From Archegozetes longisetosus (Eukaryota; Arthropoda; Arachnida; Sarcoptiformes; Trhypochthoniidae), in NCBI GenBank assembly GCA_018873245.2, contig JAEMBT020000001.1, positions 1,054,001 through 1,118,000 on the forward strand: 64,000 nt of DNA, read 5' to 3'. Each line of letters opens with the position of its first letter. The stretch's first letter is position 1. Of the stretch, positions 1 to 20,900 are shown piece by piece. The position numbers and the translations under genes were made by a program. Below the pieces are notes generated by a model, which was not told the DNA's origin, did not search any database, and saw nothing but the letters and a program-made list of their open reading frames with translations.

Positions 1-207
1 CACTCACCTCTTTTTATTCTTTCTCTAAATACTCTGCTTTTTCTACCTTCTTCTGGTCACTTAACCATTGAGGAGAGCTGTAGAAAAAATATCGACAGAT
101 TCTACCAGTTTTTAATTTCCTTTAACTAGTTTTTCAATAGCTAGTAATGAATAAAAAGGCATCGATTGTTAGGAACAAAAGCATGAATTGATTGAATGAT
201 TGGTTGA

Positions 208-8548
<8,341 letters not shown>

Positions 8549-8918
8549 AGCACAACTGCAACTATTCTTCTCAAATGTTTAGGTCATCAAAACAACACAT
8601 AAAATTCAGATTATTAAACAAAACAAACAGCAAACTATTGATTATAAAAGACATTCTGTGGATAAACACTGATATGATTTTGAAAATTAGGTTTGAATGA
8701 ATTTCGGGATAGGAGAGAATAGTTGAATCATTTTGATTATTGTATATATTGTCAAATGGATTTTCAAAAGGATTTTCAGATGGATTTTCAATTGGATTTG
8801 TAACAACAATTATGTTTCGCAAATGATTATTGTATGCGTTTGGTTCCGTCAAACTATTCAAAACTGCGTTATAACTAAATGGTTGACGCCCTAAATGCAA
8901 AACATTATAGGCAACAAA

Positions 8919-9020
8919 TATTCGCCAAAAATGTTCGCCAATTGACAAAATGTTCGCCAATTGACAAAATGTTCGCCAATTGACAAAATGTTCGCCAATT
9001 GACAAAATATTCGCCAATTG
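8919..9020. repeat. 19-bp minisatellite just downstream of exd
   Basis: About five near-identical copies of AATGTTCGCCAATTGACAA in direct tandem. The unit is not a multiple of three, so minus-strand reading frames across it are artefacts. Confidence 0.95.
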
Positions 9021-9584
9021 AGAAGAACTAAACCTAAAAATCTTATCGGTGTTGTGGTAGAAAAGGTGGTCATCACAAAGTTGTAGAGTATGATTTTGAA
9101 AGACTGATATATTTTATGAAACAAATCGGTGTATAAGAAGATTTGAATAACTCAAACAAATCTTCTTATTTGGTGCATAAACAGAAAACAAAACAAATTG
9201 TTCGTTAATTCATCCCATATTTCATAGAAAACGTGTCATCATTTGAGCCAAACTCAGCTCATTTCATAAATAAGAAAAATATAAATGTTTTACATTGTTC
9301 TGCATTTATCTCTCATTCCATTGGTTAAGAATTGGAAACTAAGAAGAATTCATTTATTATTATTCATCATTTTATATAATGTGAAAAAACGTTTACCATT
9401 TAAGACAAAACAAATCAATACAACTATTGCCAAGTCGTGTCTAATTGGAGCTAAACTTTCTAACAGTTATGGAAACATAAGAGGATTGTCACCAGAAGTG
9501 GTCGCGATCTCTGACTAGTTGGCAAAAGTGGGAGATATTTGTGACTGTCATATGTGCCATAATATAAATGTCATCTTATTTGGA

Positions 9585-9700
9585 AACCAATACAAGATTT
9601 GAATAGAATTTTGTTCACAAACCAATACAGGAATCGAATAGAATTATGTTCACAAACAAATACAAGAATTAAGTTGAGAAACCAATACAACAATTTTGTT
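9585..9700. repeat. Degenerate tandem repeat, about 38 bp, three copies
   Basis: Three diverged copies built around AAACCAATACAAGA followed by GAATAGAATTTTGTTCAC. Confidence 0.75.
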
Positions 9701-12700
9701 CAGCGACATAACGTTTGAGTCATTTGACATTTCTTTTATTGAATGCCATTGAATATGATGTTATTATTAAATATGAACATATGAACACTGGTTATTACAT
9801 TGTTTAAACATTTTAAACAATTTTAAGATAAGATAAATTAATAATGTCAAACATTTTCAATTTGTTTTTTAGTGTTATATAGTTTTTCTTTTCTTCTCTC
9901 AGTTTTCCATTAATTGAATGTATTGTAAATATATTATAGAAATGACTAAATTCAATCAAAACCATTTTCTGTCTTCTGCTGCGGAATTCGTTTCTGAATT
10001 CTTGCATTAATTATACAAAAGGAGAACACTTACAGAACACCTATCTATCAATAATTAATTAATGGAAAGGATTATTTCAAATAAAACACATAAATTTGGT
10101 GTAAAAGCAAAAATTTAACTAATTATGCTTTTTTGCATGATTACAATAATGATTAAAATAGAAAATATTGTAATAGATATGAATGTGTGCAACTCATTTC
10201 GAGATTGTGTTCACAATTGAAGCAAACGCACAAATACTATATTACTATAGGACTGGACTCTCTCCTAAAAACCATTTGGAAAATACATCAAAATCGAAAT
10301 CAGAAGCGAAATAATTTGTTTTTTTCCCCAGAAAGTGACTAATTTTTAATTTAAATTCTGATAACTTGCATGTCTCGACAGATAGCATAGCGTACATAAC
10401 GTATTATAATTGTGATCATAAATTTTAAGTGTAAATCAGGTAAGTTTACAAATTTTCTCTCAATTAAATTTGCCTTAAGTTTAAAACTGGATCTACAGAA
10501 ACAGAAAATGATTGTATTGGCAATCATGTCAAGTTCAAAAGTGACTGCTTATTCTTGAGATAATAAATATGGTTAAAGGATAGAAATGGGGTTCAAACGA
10601 AAATGGGTTCAAACAGTGAAGCAGTTGTATCATACGAGTTGAGATACTCTCATATTAATTATAAGTTTAGTAAACTTTCGAGTATTTAGCATATTATATG
10701 TGCGCCCATTCATCGATGTTTTTGGTGGTGATGATGATTGGGTGTGCCGTGTCTTATATTGTTGAAGAGCGCCATTACTATTACCATTATTATTATCGTA
10801 GTGTATAGAACTAACTGGTATTAAATGTTCTGTACTTTCATATCAAGCCGAGAGTCCCTTCGGTCAAATTTAGGCAAAGAGTGGCTTTTCATAGGTTTTA
10901 GTGAATAAATATTATTAAAAAAGAGATGATTTTGTGTATGGAGTCTAAAAGTATTGACATATTTTCGGTGTTTTGGGCGATGGCTTATAGTATAATAATT
11001 TGAGTGCCATATGAAAGAAGAACTTAATAGTTGCGTGAGAGATAACGTGACAAGTTTTACATTGCATTACCTTATCGAAATCACTCATTAGGCGAATATA
11101 TCAAATACTATTTATTCACACAAATAACTTATATTACTATCATTTACCACAACTAATCCTTTTACGAGATATCAGTACCTTTTTCTACCTTTTGGTCCTC
11201 TACTCTTATGAGTTTCAATCAAATTAAATAGTTTTCAATTGAATTAGTTTATGGTAATAAAGACTGGAAAAAAGGTTCACAATTCAGTTATTCAATATGA
11301 CCATTTATACGGAATCGATTTTTCTATAATACAATCTAGTATCTCATACACAACTAGCCAGGAGTATCTAACTCATAACCTGAAAATTCAATCCGTCTAA
11401 GTGTGATTAAGTATTCGTTTCTCAAAAATCTTGTTAATTCTATCAGTTTTGACGATTCAACTGTAATCAAATGAGGTTTACTTGATTTAAGTCTATATTT
11501 AAACTAAAGCATATATAATCTAAAGAATAGGTAAAAGTAGTAATAATCATATCTAAACAAGATTTGGGCTACTTTAAGATTTGATAAATTATAAGAAGTA
11601 TAGCTGATTTGTATCAGTTTATTTTTATGAAATTAAACTGTCAAAAATAGATTATGTTCTTATGATAGAGAATCAAAGTTAGCCAATGGCTTCTGATAAT
11701 AATTGGCAATTAGCGATTAGAATCAGCGATTGTTAGATTGATAATTTAGACTTTACCATCCTTTGGTTATTTTATAATTTAGCGCGTGCCATCAATTCAA
11801 ACATTCAAATAAATACTTATAATTGACCAATTTAACATCAATTATTTATATTCTATAAACAATCTATCTTCAAAATTGTTCCAACTATTCAAAGGCTCTT
11901 TTCTTAATGTCTTTAACCTATAGATCAAAAATTTATAATCATTTATAATAAGTTTGAGTTAATTTGAACTCTCAGTTTATAATTAAAATCTTGATTTGTA
12001 TTATCAATCATTTGAGTTGAATTCAAATGATTGTAGTGTTAAATGAAAATAGTCTGTGCAGACAAATATATTATGTATTTATCATCTGATATTTTGCTGC
12101 AAATCTCAGTTTTGATTAAATGCATCAAAAGTGAGTTACTTTGATGAATAATTCACAAAAAATGGCAATATTTTCAAATCTAAAATAGAGGTTATTTGGA
12201 GGAAAAGATGGAAATGAAAGATCTCTGAATCGTTAAAATAATTTGTATGCAATAAAGAACCAGAATTAGAGTGTAGTTTAACCCCTTCTGTTTCTAAGAT
12301 TTATGTCTCAGTTCTATACTACTGCTTAACATTTTTTATTTACTTCAGTTTTAAACTGTTTTAACTCACATTTCAATACTTATTACGATTCTTAACCAAA
12401 TACATAAATAAATTATACGAATTCACATTTGATAAGAACGTTTAGTGGATATCTAATTAAAAATTAGTTATCTTTCAAATAGTATTTAACAGATTTATTA
12501 GAATAAGATTTCAGTTTATAATTAATTGAATTTATTTTCTCAAATAACTGTTTATAATATTTGACAATTAATGAGTGAAAACGATATCTACTTTTCTGTT
12601 AGTCGAGTCACTAAATACATGGAAAATAAGATGTTTCGAAGAAAAACATTTAGTCAAAAAGATAATAAACACATAAAAAGAGTGTCAAACATAATGGGAA

Positions 12701-13289
12701 AAGATGAGATATAAAGAAAAGGTGATATAGAAAAGTAGAAATTTGGTATTGTAGATCAGTTTAGAAAAGTGGATAATGAGACTCATTAAAGGTTCTTAAG
12801 AATGGCATGTCATAGCGGATGACACTATAATCATGTTTAGGCGAGAGATTAGGCGAGAGAACACTTATTACAATCTATCTTCTATTATTGTTACCAAAGA
12901 AGAAATCTTTTTTTAAGCTCACACCAGACTTCAATTCAATCAAATTAATATCACTGATATGGTATGTCTGACACATCGCCGCCAATTTTCTCTCCAATAC
13001 CAGACACTCAAATACAACGACAATTCAAAAGAGTTATTACTGTTAGGGAGAAACTCAGTCAATCTGAAGAAGAAGTGAACCAATAAATGAGTTCCACTAC
13101 TTCTTGTTGGCTGAGCCTTAAAACGTGACTTTTGTTAAAGTTGATCATAGCTTTTGATGAAAATCGCACTATCACTCTATGACTACCTTCTCGTCACCCA
13201 ATTTAGGAGATAATAGTTTAAATTGATTTAAGTATAATTGCAATATGATTTTGAATTTAGTTTTTTATAGTTTCTAACCTATAATAACT

Positions 13290-13373
13290 CGTAAGTCATA
13301 AGTTATAAGTTATAAGTCATAAGTCATAAGTCGTAAGTCACAAGTCGTAAGCCATAAGTCGTAAGTCATAAGT
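13290..13373. repeat. Heptamer tandem repeat, 12 copies
   Basis: Twelve tandem heptamers of the form C/T-R/A-TAAGT (CATAAGT, TATAAGT, CGTAAGT and single variants). The CGTAAGT variant matches a 5' splice-site consensus. Confidence 0.9.
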
Positions 13374-13989
13374 GATCACAATCTAACGTATTAGTGAAAC
13401 AGACGTGAGAGGCTATCAATTTCATAAATAAAGTGATCAGAAAAGAAATTAATCAAAACAATTCCCTTAAGATGATTATATTATAAAATATTATAATTGA
13501 GTTTAGCTTTCAAGCCATAATTATATATCTTATTAAATAGAAACTCATCAAACTTATAGATTAATTTTGATTCTCATGAGCTTCTCAAGAGGTTCTGATA
13601 AATCTAAATATAATCTTCACGAATATTACACTATTCAAACCTACTTTAACTTAGGATCAAACTCATAAAAGTAGCTGCAATCAAATACCTGCTATACCTG
13701 CGATCAAATACCTGCAATCACAAGAAGATAACAAATCAACAATTATTCATTTAAACATTTAATGACTGCTATTTTATCATCCGATTAATTCAATTTGACT
13801 GAGCAACATATTCAGAGGAGTATCTTATTTTTAAAATAAGACGTATTAGTTTGAAATTTGTAATATCAGTCAAATTAGTTTTTTTTATTATCAATGGATT
13901 GTCGATAGAAATGATGAAATATTGAGTCCTAGAAAAGGCCACCTAATCTATGCGGTTGAAGAGTATTTTTTAGAGTTTGGCCAAAGCAT

Positions 13990-14270
13990 AGTTAGTTTGC
14001 CAATAGTTTGATAGTCAGCATGGGGTGGCGTCACCAAAAACCCGAAAACCTTATGCAGACGGAATCGGGTATTACCTCCAGCTACACCTGGAAATAAATT
14101 ATTTTTTCACGTTCTATCTAATCTTCCGATTGGATAAAATATTTTCAGGTGCAAAAATGTGGGGCTCATCCCCGAAACGTATATGTCCGTATTGATCAAC
14201 GAATCCGCCCATTTAATGCTGTCCTGCTGTGAACCCACGTTTGTTCGAGCTATGAATGTAATTAAGCCCT
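13990..14270. other. Higher-GC island with two exon-like segments, unassigned
   Basis: A 280-bp block markedly richer in G+C than the surrounding desert. On the + strand an acceptor-like AG near 14018 is followed by an open stretch ending at a GT donor after 14068. About 80 nt later a good acceptor (ATTTTCAG, ending at 14148) precedes a second open stretch running to about 14270. All three frames stay open across the first segment, so the frame cannot be chosen. The minus strand also has an acceptor-like site followed by an open frame. It may be an exon pair, a non-coding RNA or a conserved element; I do not recognise a product. Confidence 0.35.
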
Positions 14271-14335
14271 GAGTCGTTTTCAATGCACGTATTGCTCTCT
14301 CTATACATTATATAAAGAATGAGAGAGAGAATTAG

Positions 14336-14337
<2 letters not shown>

Positions 14338-14370
<33 letters not shown>
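14338..14370 (+). repeat. GA dinucleotide microsatellite
   Basis: Uninterrupted GA tract of about 16 units. Confidence 0.95.
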
Positions 14371-14371
<1 letters not shown>

Positions 14372-15448
14372 AGGAGAGAGAAGACAATCTATGACGAGTT
14401 TTTTGCTCCCATTGAAAACGTTTTTCATCTGAAAATCGAGTGCCTCTACATATGAACACAAAACAGTTAATGAGACTTTTGTGCGATTAAAACGACTGCT
14501 TCTGTGCTCTGCTCTCATCAATGGTTCAGTGATAACATTAGCTGAAAGAAACCATTAATTGGATTATTATTATTACGGGCAGACTGTAGCTGAGCTTTGC
14601 TTTTGATTTGAAGTAATCTTTTATTAGATTTAGTTTTTGTGAATTTTTGTGTTTTGTGATAATAAACGGATCAATCCTAATGTCCAAAACATATATAATA
14701 AAAAAGACTGCTCATCGATTGCATGTTTTAGGAAAAACAGTCCATTTTGATTGCTATTTAATATTTGATGATTATTATTGACTATATTTATTCAAAACAA
14801 ATAGTTTGATGTTAAGTTTGAGTTATTATGGCCTTTAAGCTTTAGACATGAAAATATAATTTATATACATTTAATTCACTCATAAATTGAAATTCATATA
14901 ATAAAAACAATAATTGTTAGACATGCAAAAAATACAGTACATCAAATGCTTTTTAAAGAGACAACCATTTGAATGCCTCCGCCTTTTACAATAGCTCCAA
15001 CAACTAACTTTAATTATTAGGTCTTTAAATTTTGGGAGGCGATAGACGCGTTTCTACAATAATACTCAACACCAGTATTTCAAACTTATCTATGTTCTCT
15101 TCCAAACTATACCCTCAGTCAGACCTAAGAGAGAATGAGAGAGAGAACGAGAGAGCTATAACGGTGGGGACGTCAATGAGGGGTGGAATAAGCAAAATAG
15201 CTCTTTTGCTTTAGTGTCTGACCTGAAGCACTACTATAACTATAATACAAAAGTTAGTTACAGGTAAAGCCATTGTCGAATGTATTTTTGGTCACAATGT
15301 ACTGAATGTACTGCACCTTTACGTCTAGCAGAGAGTTGTTGGCCATTAACGTCAAGGCCGGCCACACACTCTTAGGCTGTTGAAGTACCTGAACCTTAGA
15401 AGACACGTTTTTGCAGAACATCTTATATGCTTTTGAGCCTCTTCTCTG

Positions 15449-15473
15449 CTCTCTCTCTCTCTCTCTCTCTCTC
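15449..15473 (+). repeat. CT dinucleotide microsatellite
   Basis: Uninterrupted CT tract of about 12 units. Confidence 0.95.
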
Positions 15474-15729
15474 CTCATTTCTGTTTCTCTCCCCACACAC
15501 GCATTTGTTCGCTTCAGTACCTCTCACTGCAAGACTTGAAGACTTTTAGATATAGATAAATGTAGCTCTTTTTTCCTTTGAAGAGCTTCTTATTGCCTGA
15601 AGCATCAAAAGAATTAAAATGGTTGTACGTGGAGTTGCACTGTTGCACACCCTATAATCTTGAGATAACGCGAACATCAGGTCTAACTAAAGATCAAGAC
15701 AACCACAAAAATGTTTGTCAAATCGTTGA

Positions 15730-15754
15730 CTCTCTCTCTCTCTCTCTCTCTCTC
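15730..15754 (+). repeat. CT dinucleotide microsatellite
   Basis: Uninterrupted CT tract of about 12 units. Confidence 0.95.
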
Positions 15755-16362
15755 CGCTCTCAATCTTATGCTCTTCTTGTGCACAATCACTGGTATCGCA
15801 TCGGTTTCTTCCAAATTTTTAAAATATTTTCAGTGGTAGTCCACAGGTGTTCTCGGTATTTAAGATTGGTATTTGATTTTATTTAAAATGATTATTATAT
15901 AACTAGTTTTCAGATTGAATCTGTTCTTTAAATATTTCACTTAATTGTATGTTCTATTCATAGCAATTATTTGTCAAACCAATTTTATACGATTTTAAGC
16001 ATCAACTCTAAAACTAATTACTATTTTATGCTTTCATATCTATCTATTCTAACTTTTGCACTCTTTTCAATCTTCAATTTATTCATTTTTGTTGTTTAGT
16101 AATTAAAATATCATCAAATTATAGCTCATTTGAATTGATGATAAAGTTAAAGATAAAATTGGAGTGCAAGTAAAAAAATTTAATAAAAATAATTGTCATA
16201 TAAAATAAGAAATAGAAAAGTTGAAAAAAGAAATAGTGTTGAAAGTGGTCGCATTGGAGACAAAACGCAACGATCAAAAGCGATTAGTAATCAATGATTA
16301 TTGATTGAAAAGTCGACATAAAAGTTGATTAATTATTTTGATAACGTTGAGTTTCGGTGGCA

Positions 16363-16365
<3 letters not shown>

Positions 16366-16415
<50 letters not shown>
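16366..16415 (+). repeat. CT dinucleotide microsatellite, longest in window
   Basis: Uninterrupted CT tract of about 25 units. Confidence 0.95.
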
Positions 16416-16417
<2 letters not shown>

Positions 16418-17350
16418 TGACCCTAAACCCAACCCATACTGCTGTGAATTAAATTTATATTTATTTAATGCATTATTAATGCTAATAAGAGCTGCCCATC
16501 AATCGACTCATTTGTAATTATTAGCCATTTCTTAGTATTCTATGTATTGCTTTTATAGGTTTTTATAGGCTTTTATTGGTTCAATCCTATCAAACTTATT
16601 GGTGTCTCATTAGTTTGATTTACGTTTTGCCCAACAGTTATTACTTATTTTAATTATGATTAAATATTAATTTTATTTAAATAAAACCATCTGCGAGACC
16701 GACTCAACACGATATACACTATTATACAAAACGTTTGAACTAATTAATGCATAACTAATATTAAGTTAGTCCCAAATACAGTATAATAGTTTGAAGCATC
16801 TAACAGCCTGTTTGAAAGCCAAACGTCAACCCCATAAATAAGTTTGGATTTTGTCTGCCTTTTCTCTATTGTTCTTATTATCCTTAATATTATTTATGAC
16901 ACATTACGACTCATTTATTGCTAACTGACTCTATTGTGACTCGTTCTTAACATTTGTGATTCAGGTCTCATAGAAAAAGCAATATTTTTAAAAACGTGGT
17001 TCTGTCCTATGATTGATTTAATTTGTAAGCTAAATAATAAATTAATAACTATTATAATGAGTTTTGAGTAAGTTTGAAAAGATTATAGTAGTTGAAGTGC
17101 GTATAAACTCCTTAAGAACTCTTATAATTTGGTAATTATCATATTGGATTTCTGTTACGCCATCGTTTTTTGAGGATTTATTTTCAGAAAAAAACACCAA
17201 TGTAAGACTTGTATGTGAAAATATAAATTTAAGTGAGACATTGCGTGAGATGTGACAAAATGATATCAGTCATAAAATAGTACTCACTATGAATCATAAG
17301 TGGACTGAAGACCTCTAGTATTAAACTGACCAAAAAAAAGCTCTAGATAG

Positions 17351-17906
17351 ATTATAAATTTCAGTTTTGAAATAGACTCGAAAAAATACTTTCGATCGGT
17401 TGATAGCATTATAGAGAAAGTTGAGATTTGGGCCATTTATGACGGCGTAATTCAGTGGCTTAATTTATCAGACAAGTTGTGGGGTAAGTGCCAGAACTCT
17501 ATGCCTTTTAAAAAACCAACACAAAAACTTGTTAGTTATATATTTTATGAACACTTTCTTATACTAACTAATACTCCCTCGTCGGTAATTTCTCCCAAAC
17601 GCACTCCACTCAAGTGCAATACTGTTTCAGTTGATATTAAAGATGTTTTTGTTGGTCTTATTGTTAGATCTGATTTGGTTGATTGCCTTTTTTGTCGCTA
17701 AAATCACTTCTTCTTCAATGTAGTTATTATCGATGCAAATGGGAGGAGGATTTGTTGGTCTGCTTTAACTAAGATTGATTGTCAATTAACTGACTTTATT
17801 TACATTTAAAGTGAGTCTTGTGTTTTTCTCATGTATTTTATTCATGTTAAGTCTGGTTCAACTCAAGTACACGTTAAGTCTGGTTCTGTTGAACTACACG
17901 TTTAGA
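17351..17906 (+). pseudogene. Decayed transposase-like coding fragment
   Basis: One frame is open from 17351 to 17906 except for two TAA codons (17699-17701 and near 17812), unusual in such AT-rich DNA. After the first stop the frame continues with FFFNVVIIDANGRRICWSA, preceded by a segment ending DLVDCLFCR. This resembles the stretch of DDE_Tnp_4 (PIF/Harbinger-like) transposases where an asparagine-arginine segment precedes a hydrophobic strand and an Asp-Ala-(Asn/Asp)-Gly turn. The match is by eye; the catalytic triad is not secured. No start codon, terminal inverted repeats or target-site duplication were found. It could instead be an unrelated broken gene. Repeats at 17850-17995 follow directly. 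Confidence 0.4.
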
Positions 17907-17995
17907 CTATATACTGTATACATTGAACTACACGTTCGGACTATATATGCATTGCATTGAACTACACGTATAGACTATATATACATCGCATTGCA
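17850..17995. repeat. Tandem repeats after the transposase-like fragment
   Basis: Two copies of ACGTTAAGTCTGGTTC-like sequence, then three copies of a roughly 35-bp unit starting TTGAACTACACGT and including GACTATATA. They may be element-derived. Confidence 0.7.
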
Positions 17996-20900
17996 AGTCA
18001 TTATTGTCCGTATGCTCTCATGTCTATGCATCTTAATCTTAAGCTGTCCATTACCTCTCGGTTTGCCTCTTAGGCCTATCTTATCAGTAAATGAACAGAG
18101 ACTTGGACAATAGCAATGCGACACTTGGGAACTGTTGCAAGTTTCTCAACTGCTGATAAGAGTGGTTGCAATTCTTCTTTAACTATGCTATGTTACGCCA
18201 CAGTATTTTGTGTTTTTGGCTTTTCGACCATTTTTCTCACTCTCTTTCTGATAGCGGCCAACAAGAATTTCGTTCAGTGTGTTGTTCCTCAATAGCCCGA
18301 AGCGGACTAAACGCCTTGGCGTTAACATACATAAAACTTACCAAAACGTTGATGGCTTTTGGGGGAACAGACGTTGTGATCGTAAGAGAAAACCACTTTA
18401 GATTTAGCCATACTTTCAAATAGTTTTGGGGATGTCTTCGTTTGATAGAACTACACAATAGGAGCTATACTACAAGCTAATGGTTTTGCCTGTTTTGCTC
18501 TTCTCCTAAAATACCATAAAAGACAGATTCTATTCATTTTGATGGCCGAACAGAGTGTCTGATAAGTTACTGCCCGAATAGCTTGTATTTCCTAGTCGTA
18601 AATCTTGTCGACTAAAATACGAGCAGTTCTTATTTTGAAGGATTTATTTTAATTTAACCATTCATTGATTATTCATGTCCACATTCATGTGTCATTTGTT
18701 TTTATAAATATATCTTTTCTTGTTTTTCTGGAAATGTAGGAAAACTTGAATTTTTAGTCTATAATTTAGTCTATATATTGAGAGTGTATATAATAAAAGC
18801 ACATATAATGGAAGTGTATATAATAAAAGTATACATAATAATGTATGTATAGTAATGTATATATAGATATTTTTTAATTTGATGATATTTTTACTGAAGC
18901 CGAGCTCAACAAAATGTTTAACATTCGTGTATAGAACCCATCCCATAGGCAAGTCATGTTAATATCTTCTCTGTGGGCTGATGCATATGCCATTGAATTT
19001 GGTCTTACTTGACTTTGATTCTATCTGCACCATCTATAATGATTGACAAGACATGAAGGCCTTAAACTTCATAACCCGTAATAAATGTCATGTTGCTCGA
19101 AAACGTCATGCAAATAATTAGTGCTGTGTTGTTGCACGCCTTAAATCTAACAATATAGAAAATTGCAATTTTTCAAATTTGCGTCTCAATATCGTTGATC
19201 GACAGATATTTGCTACAAATTGCTCTATCCATTGCTACTCTATTATTAATGTAATTATTTGGCATATTTTGCAAAAATGTTTTAAAGTTGATAAACATAA
19301 GTAAAGCAAATGTAAGATGTGCAAGCATATTTTAGACCTATAAGTCTAACCTAACCTAATCGTAACTTAAATCGACTTATTCTTACTGCATAATTCCTAC
19401 ATGCATAAAATATAAATTTGAGTCAATTTTAGCTCAAAATTCATTTGTGAACGGATGCGAATGCATGTCTTTAATAACCAATCGCTAGTTTTACGAATCG
19501 TTTCCTTCATTTTATAGTTTCTCTCTCACTAACTCTCTTCACAGACTAACGAATAATCATTTCTCGGGTAGTGATAAATTATTAGCCATTCAATTGCGAG
19601 AGAGAGAGAGAGACAGAGAGAGAGGGAGGGAGAGAGGGAGAGAGAGACATTCGTCAAATGTTACCTTTCCATTGCTTTTTTACTAAAAGTTACTTAAACT
19701 CATACCACTCCCACTTAATTTACTTTCTCTCTTTACCTGAGCGAACAGCTACTTAACACTTGAAATGCTACCTCTCATAATCATTGATGAACGCTTTTTT
19801 GTTCTTGTGTCAGTGCCAATTGTGACCGAAATTAGAAAATATCTGATATGAGATTTTCAAAATACTTATACCAAATTTGCAAAACCTGAGGTGAAATTTG
19901 CAAAAAACTGATATCATACTTTCAAACTTACCCAAATTGAGAGTCATTTTGTTCCCGTAGCAGTTTAATGCGTGTCAGACATCTCTGTTTGCAATCAGAC
20001 ATTAAGTTAACATTAATTTGAAATGTTCGCAATAGACTATCCTTTTTGCGATAAAATACTCTCATGAATGCAGTCGTTGATCATTAGATATTTGAACATA
20101 TTTGACGCGATTATTGGATTTTTGTTTTTAAATTAAAGCAATAAATGCTATTTTATTGGACAGTTTTCATGAATGTTATGCTGTAATAAAATTGCATAAT
20201 TCGTTCTTTTCATGAATAAGATTTATAGATTTTGATCATTTCAGGGAAAACATATAGGAATAGATAGATGTATACAAACATATACACAAATAGATAGATA
20301 TATACAGGCATATATAGAAATAAATAGATATATACAGAAAATATAATAATAATAAAAGAGAAAAGTAGAGCCACACAAATACAGTCTTTGGGAAAGTAAG
20401 CATCTGTCAAATAGGTTCATATAAGTCTTTGGTGGTCTGTCACCCCCGCTGGCAAATATATATATACCATGATTTGGTACAGCTATCATTATAATGCTCT
20501 CAGACCACTTAAAAGGATTAGAACTCGCACCAACACTCCTAAAGACACTCTGTAATACTTCTGCCCAATTTCACTTTGTCTCTGTGTCATCTTAACTTTC
20601 AACTAATCATTTCAACTCTCAATTCTCTCCCGATTCCCTCCCGATTCTTTCACCAACTTGACCAACTCAGAGCTCTCATCTACTTGCTAACTTTGAATAA
20701 TCAAATTAATGCCAATAATCGGTGTTTTCAGTTAAAATAATAATTATTCAGAACAGCAATTCAATATTTTATTCATTTGGTTAAGTTTAAGAAAAGATCA
20801 TAAAGTTAAAAGAAGAACTGAGATTTGATCTGAATATTTATTACGTTGACATAAATTGGGAATTAAGGTTCAACTGAAGGGGTCATTTGATTTGATTGAA

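Larger units (their letters stand above)
8549..13989. other. exd 3' UTR and first part of the gene desert
   Basis: AT-rich sequence after the exd stop. It must hold the exd 3' UTR and polyadenylation site, which I cannot place uniquely because AATAAA-like strings are common. It contains tandem repeats at 8919-9020, about 9585-9700 and 13290-13373, a 29-nt near-palindrome at 12005-12033, and a minus-strand exon-like open stretch at 10654-10833. No recognised gene. Confidence 0.7.
14271..17350. other. Gene desert segment rich in GA/CT arrays
   Basis: No recognised gene. Holds GA/CT arrays at 14338-14370, 15449-15473, 15730-15754 and 16366-16415. The block 15030-15500 has raised GC and an 80-codon minus-strand open frame (15254-15496), whose first third is an Arg-Glu repeat read from the microsatellite; the rest matches nothing I know. 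Confidence 0.6.

Noticed and set aside
14213-14521. 102-codon minus-strand frame
   Set aside because: Its middle is the GA microsatellite, and neither flank resembles a known protein.
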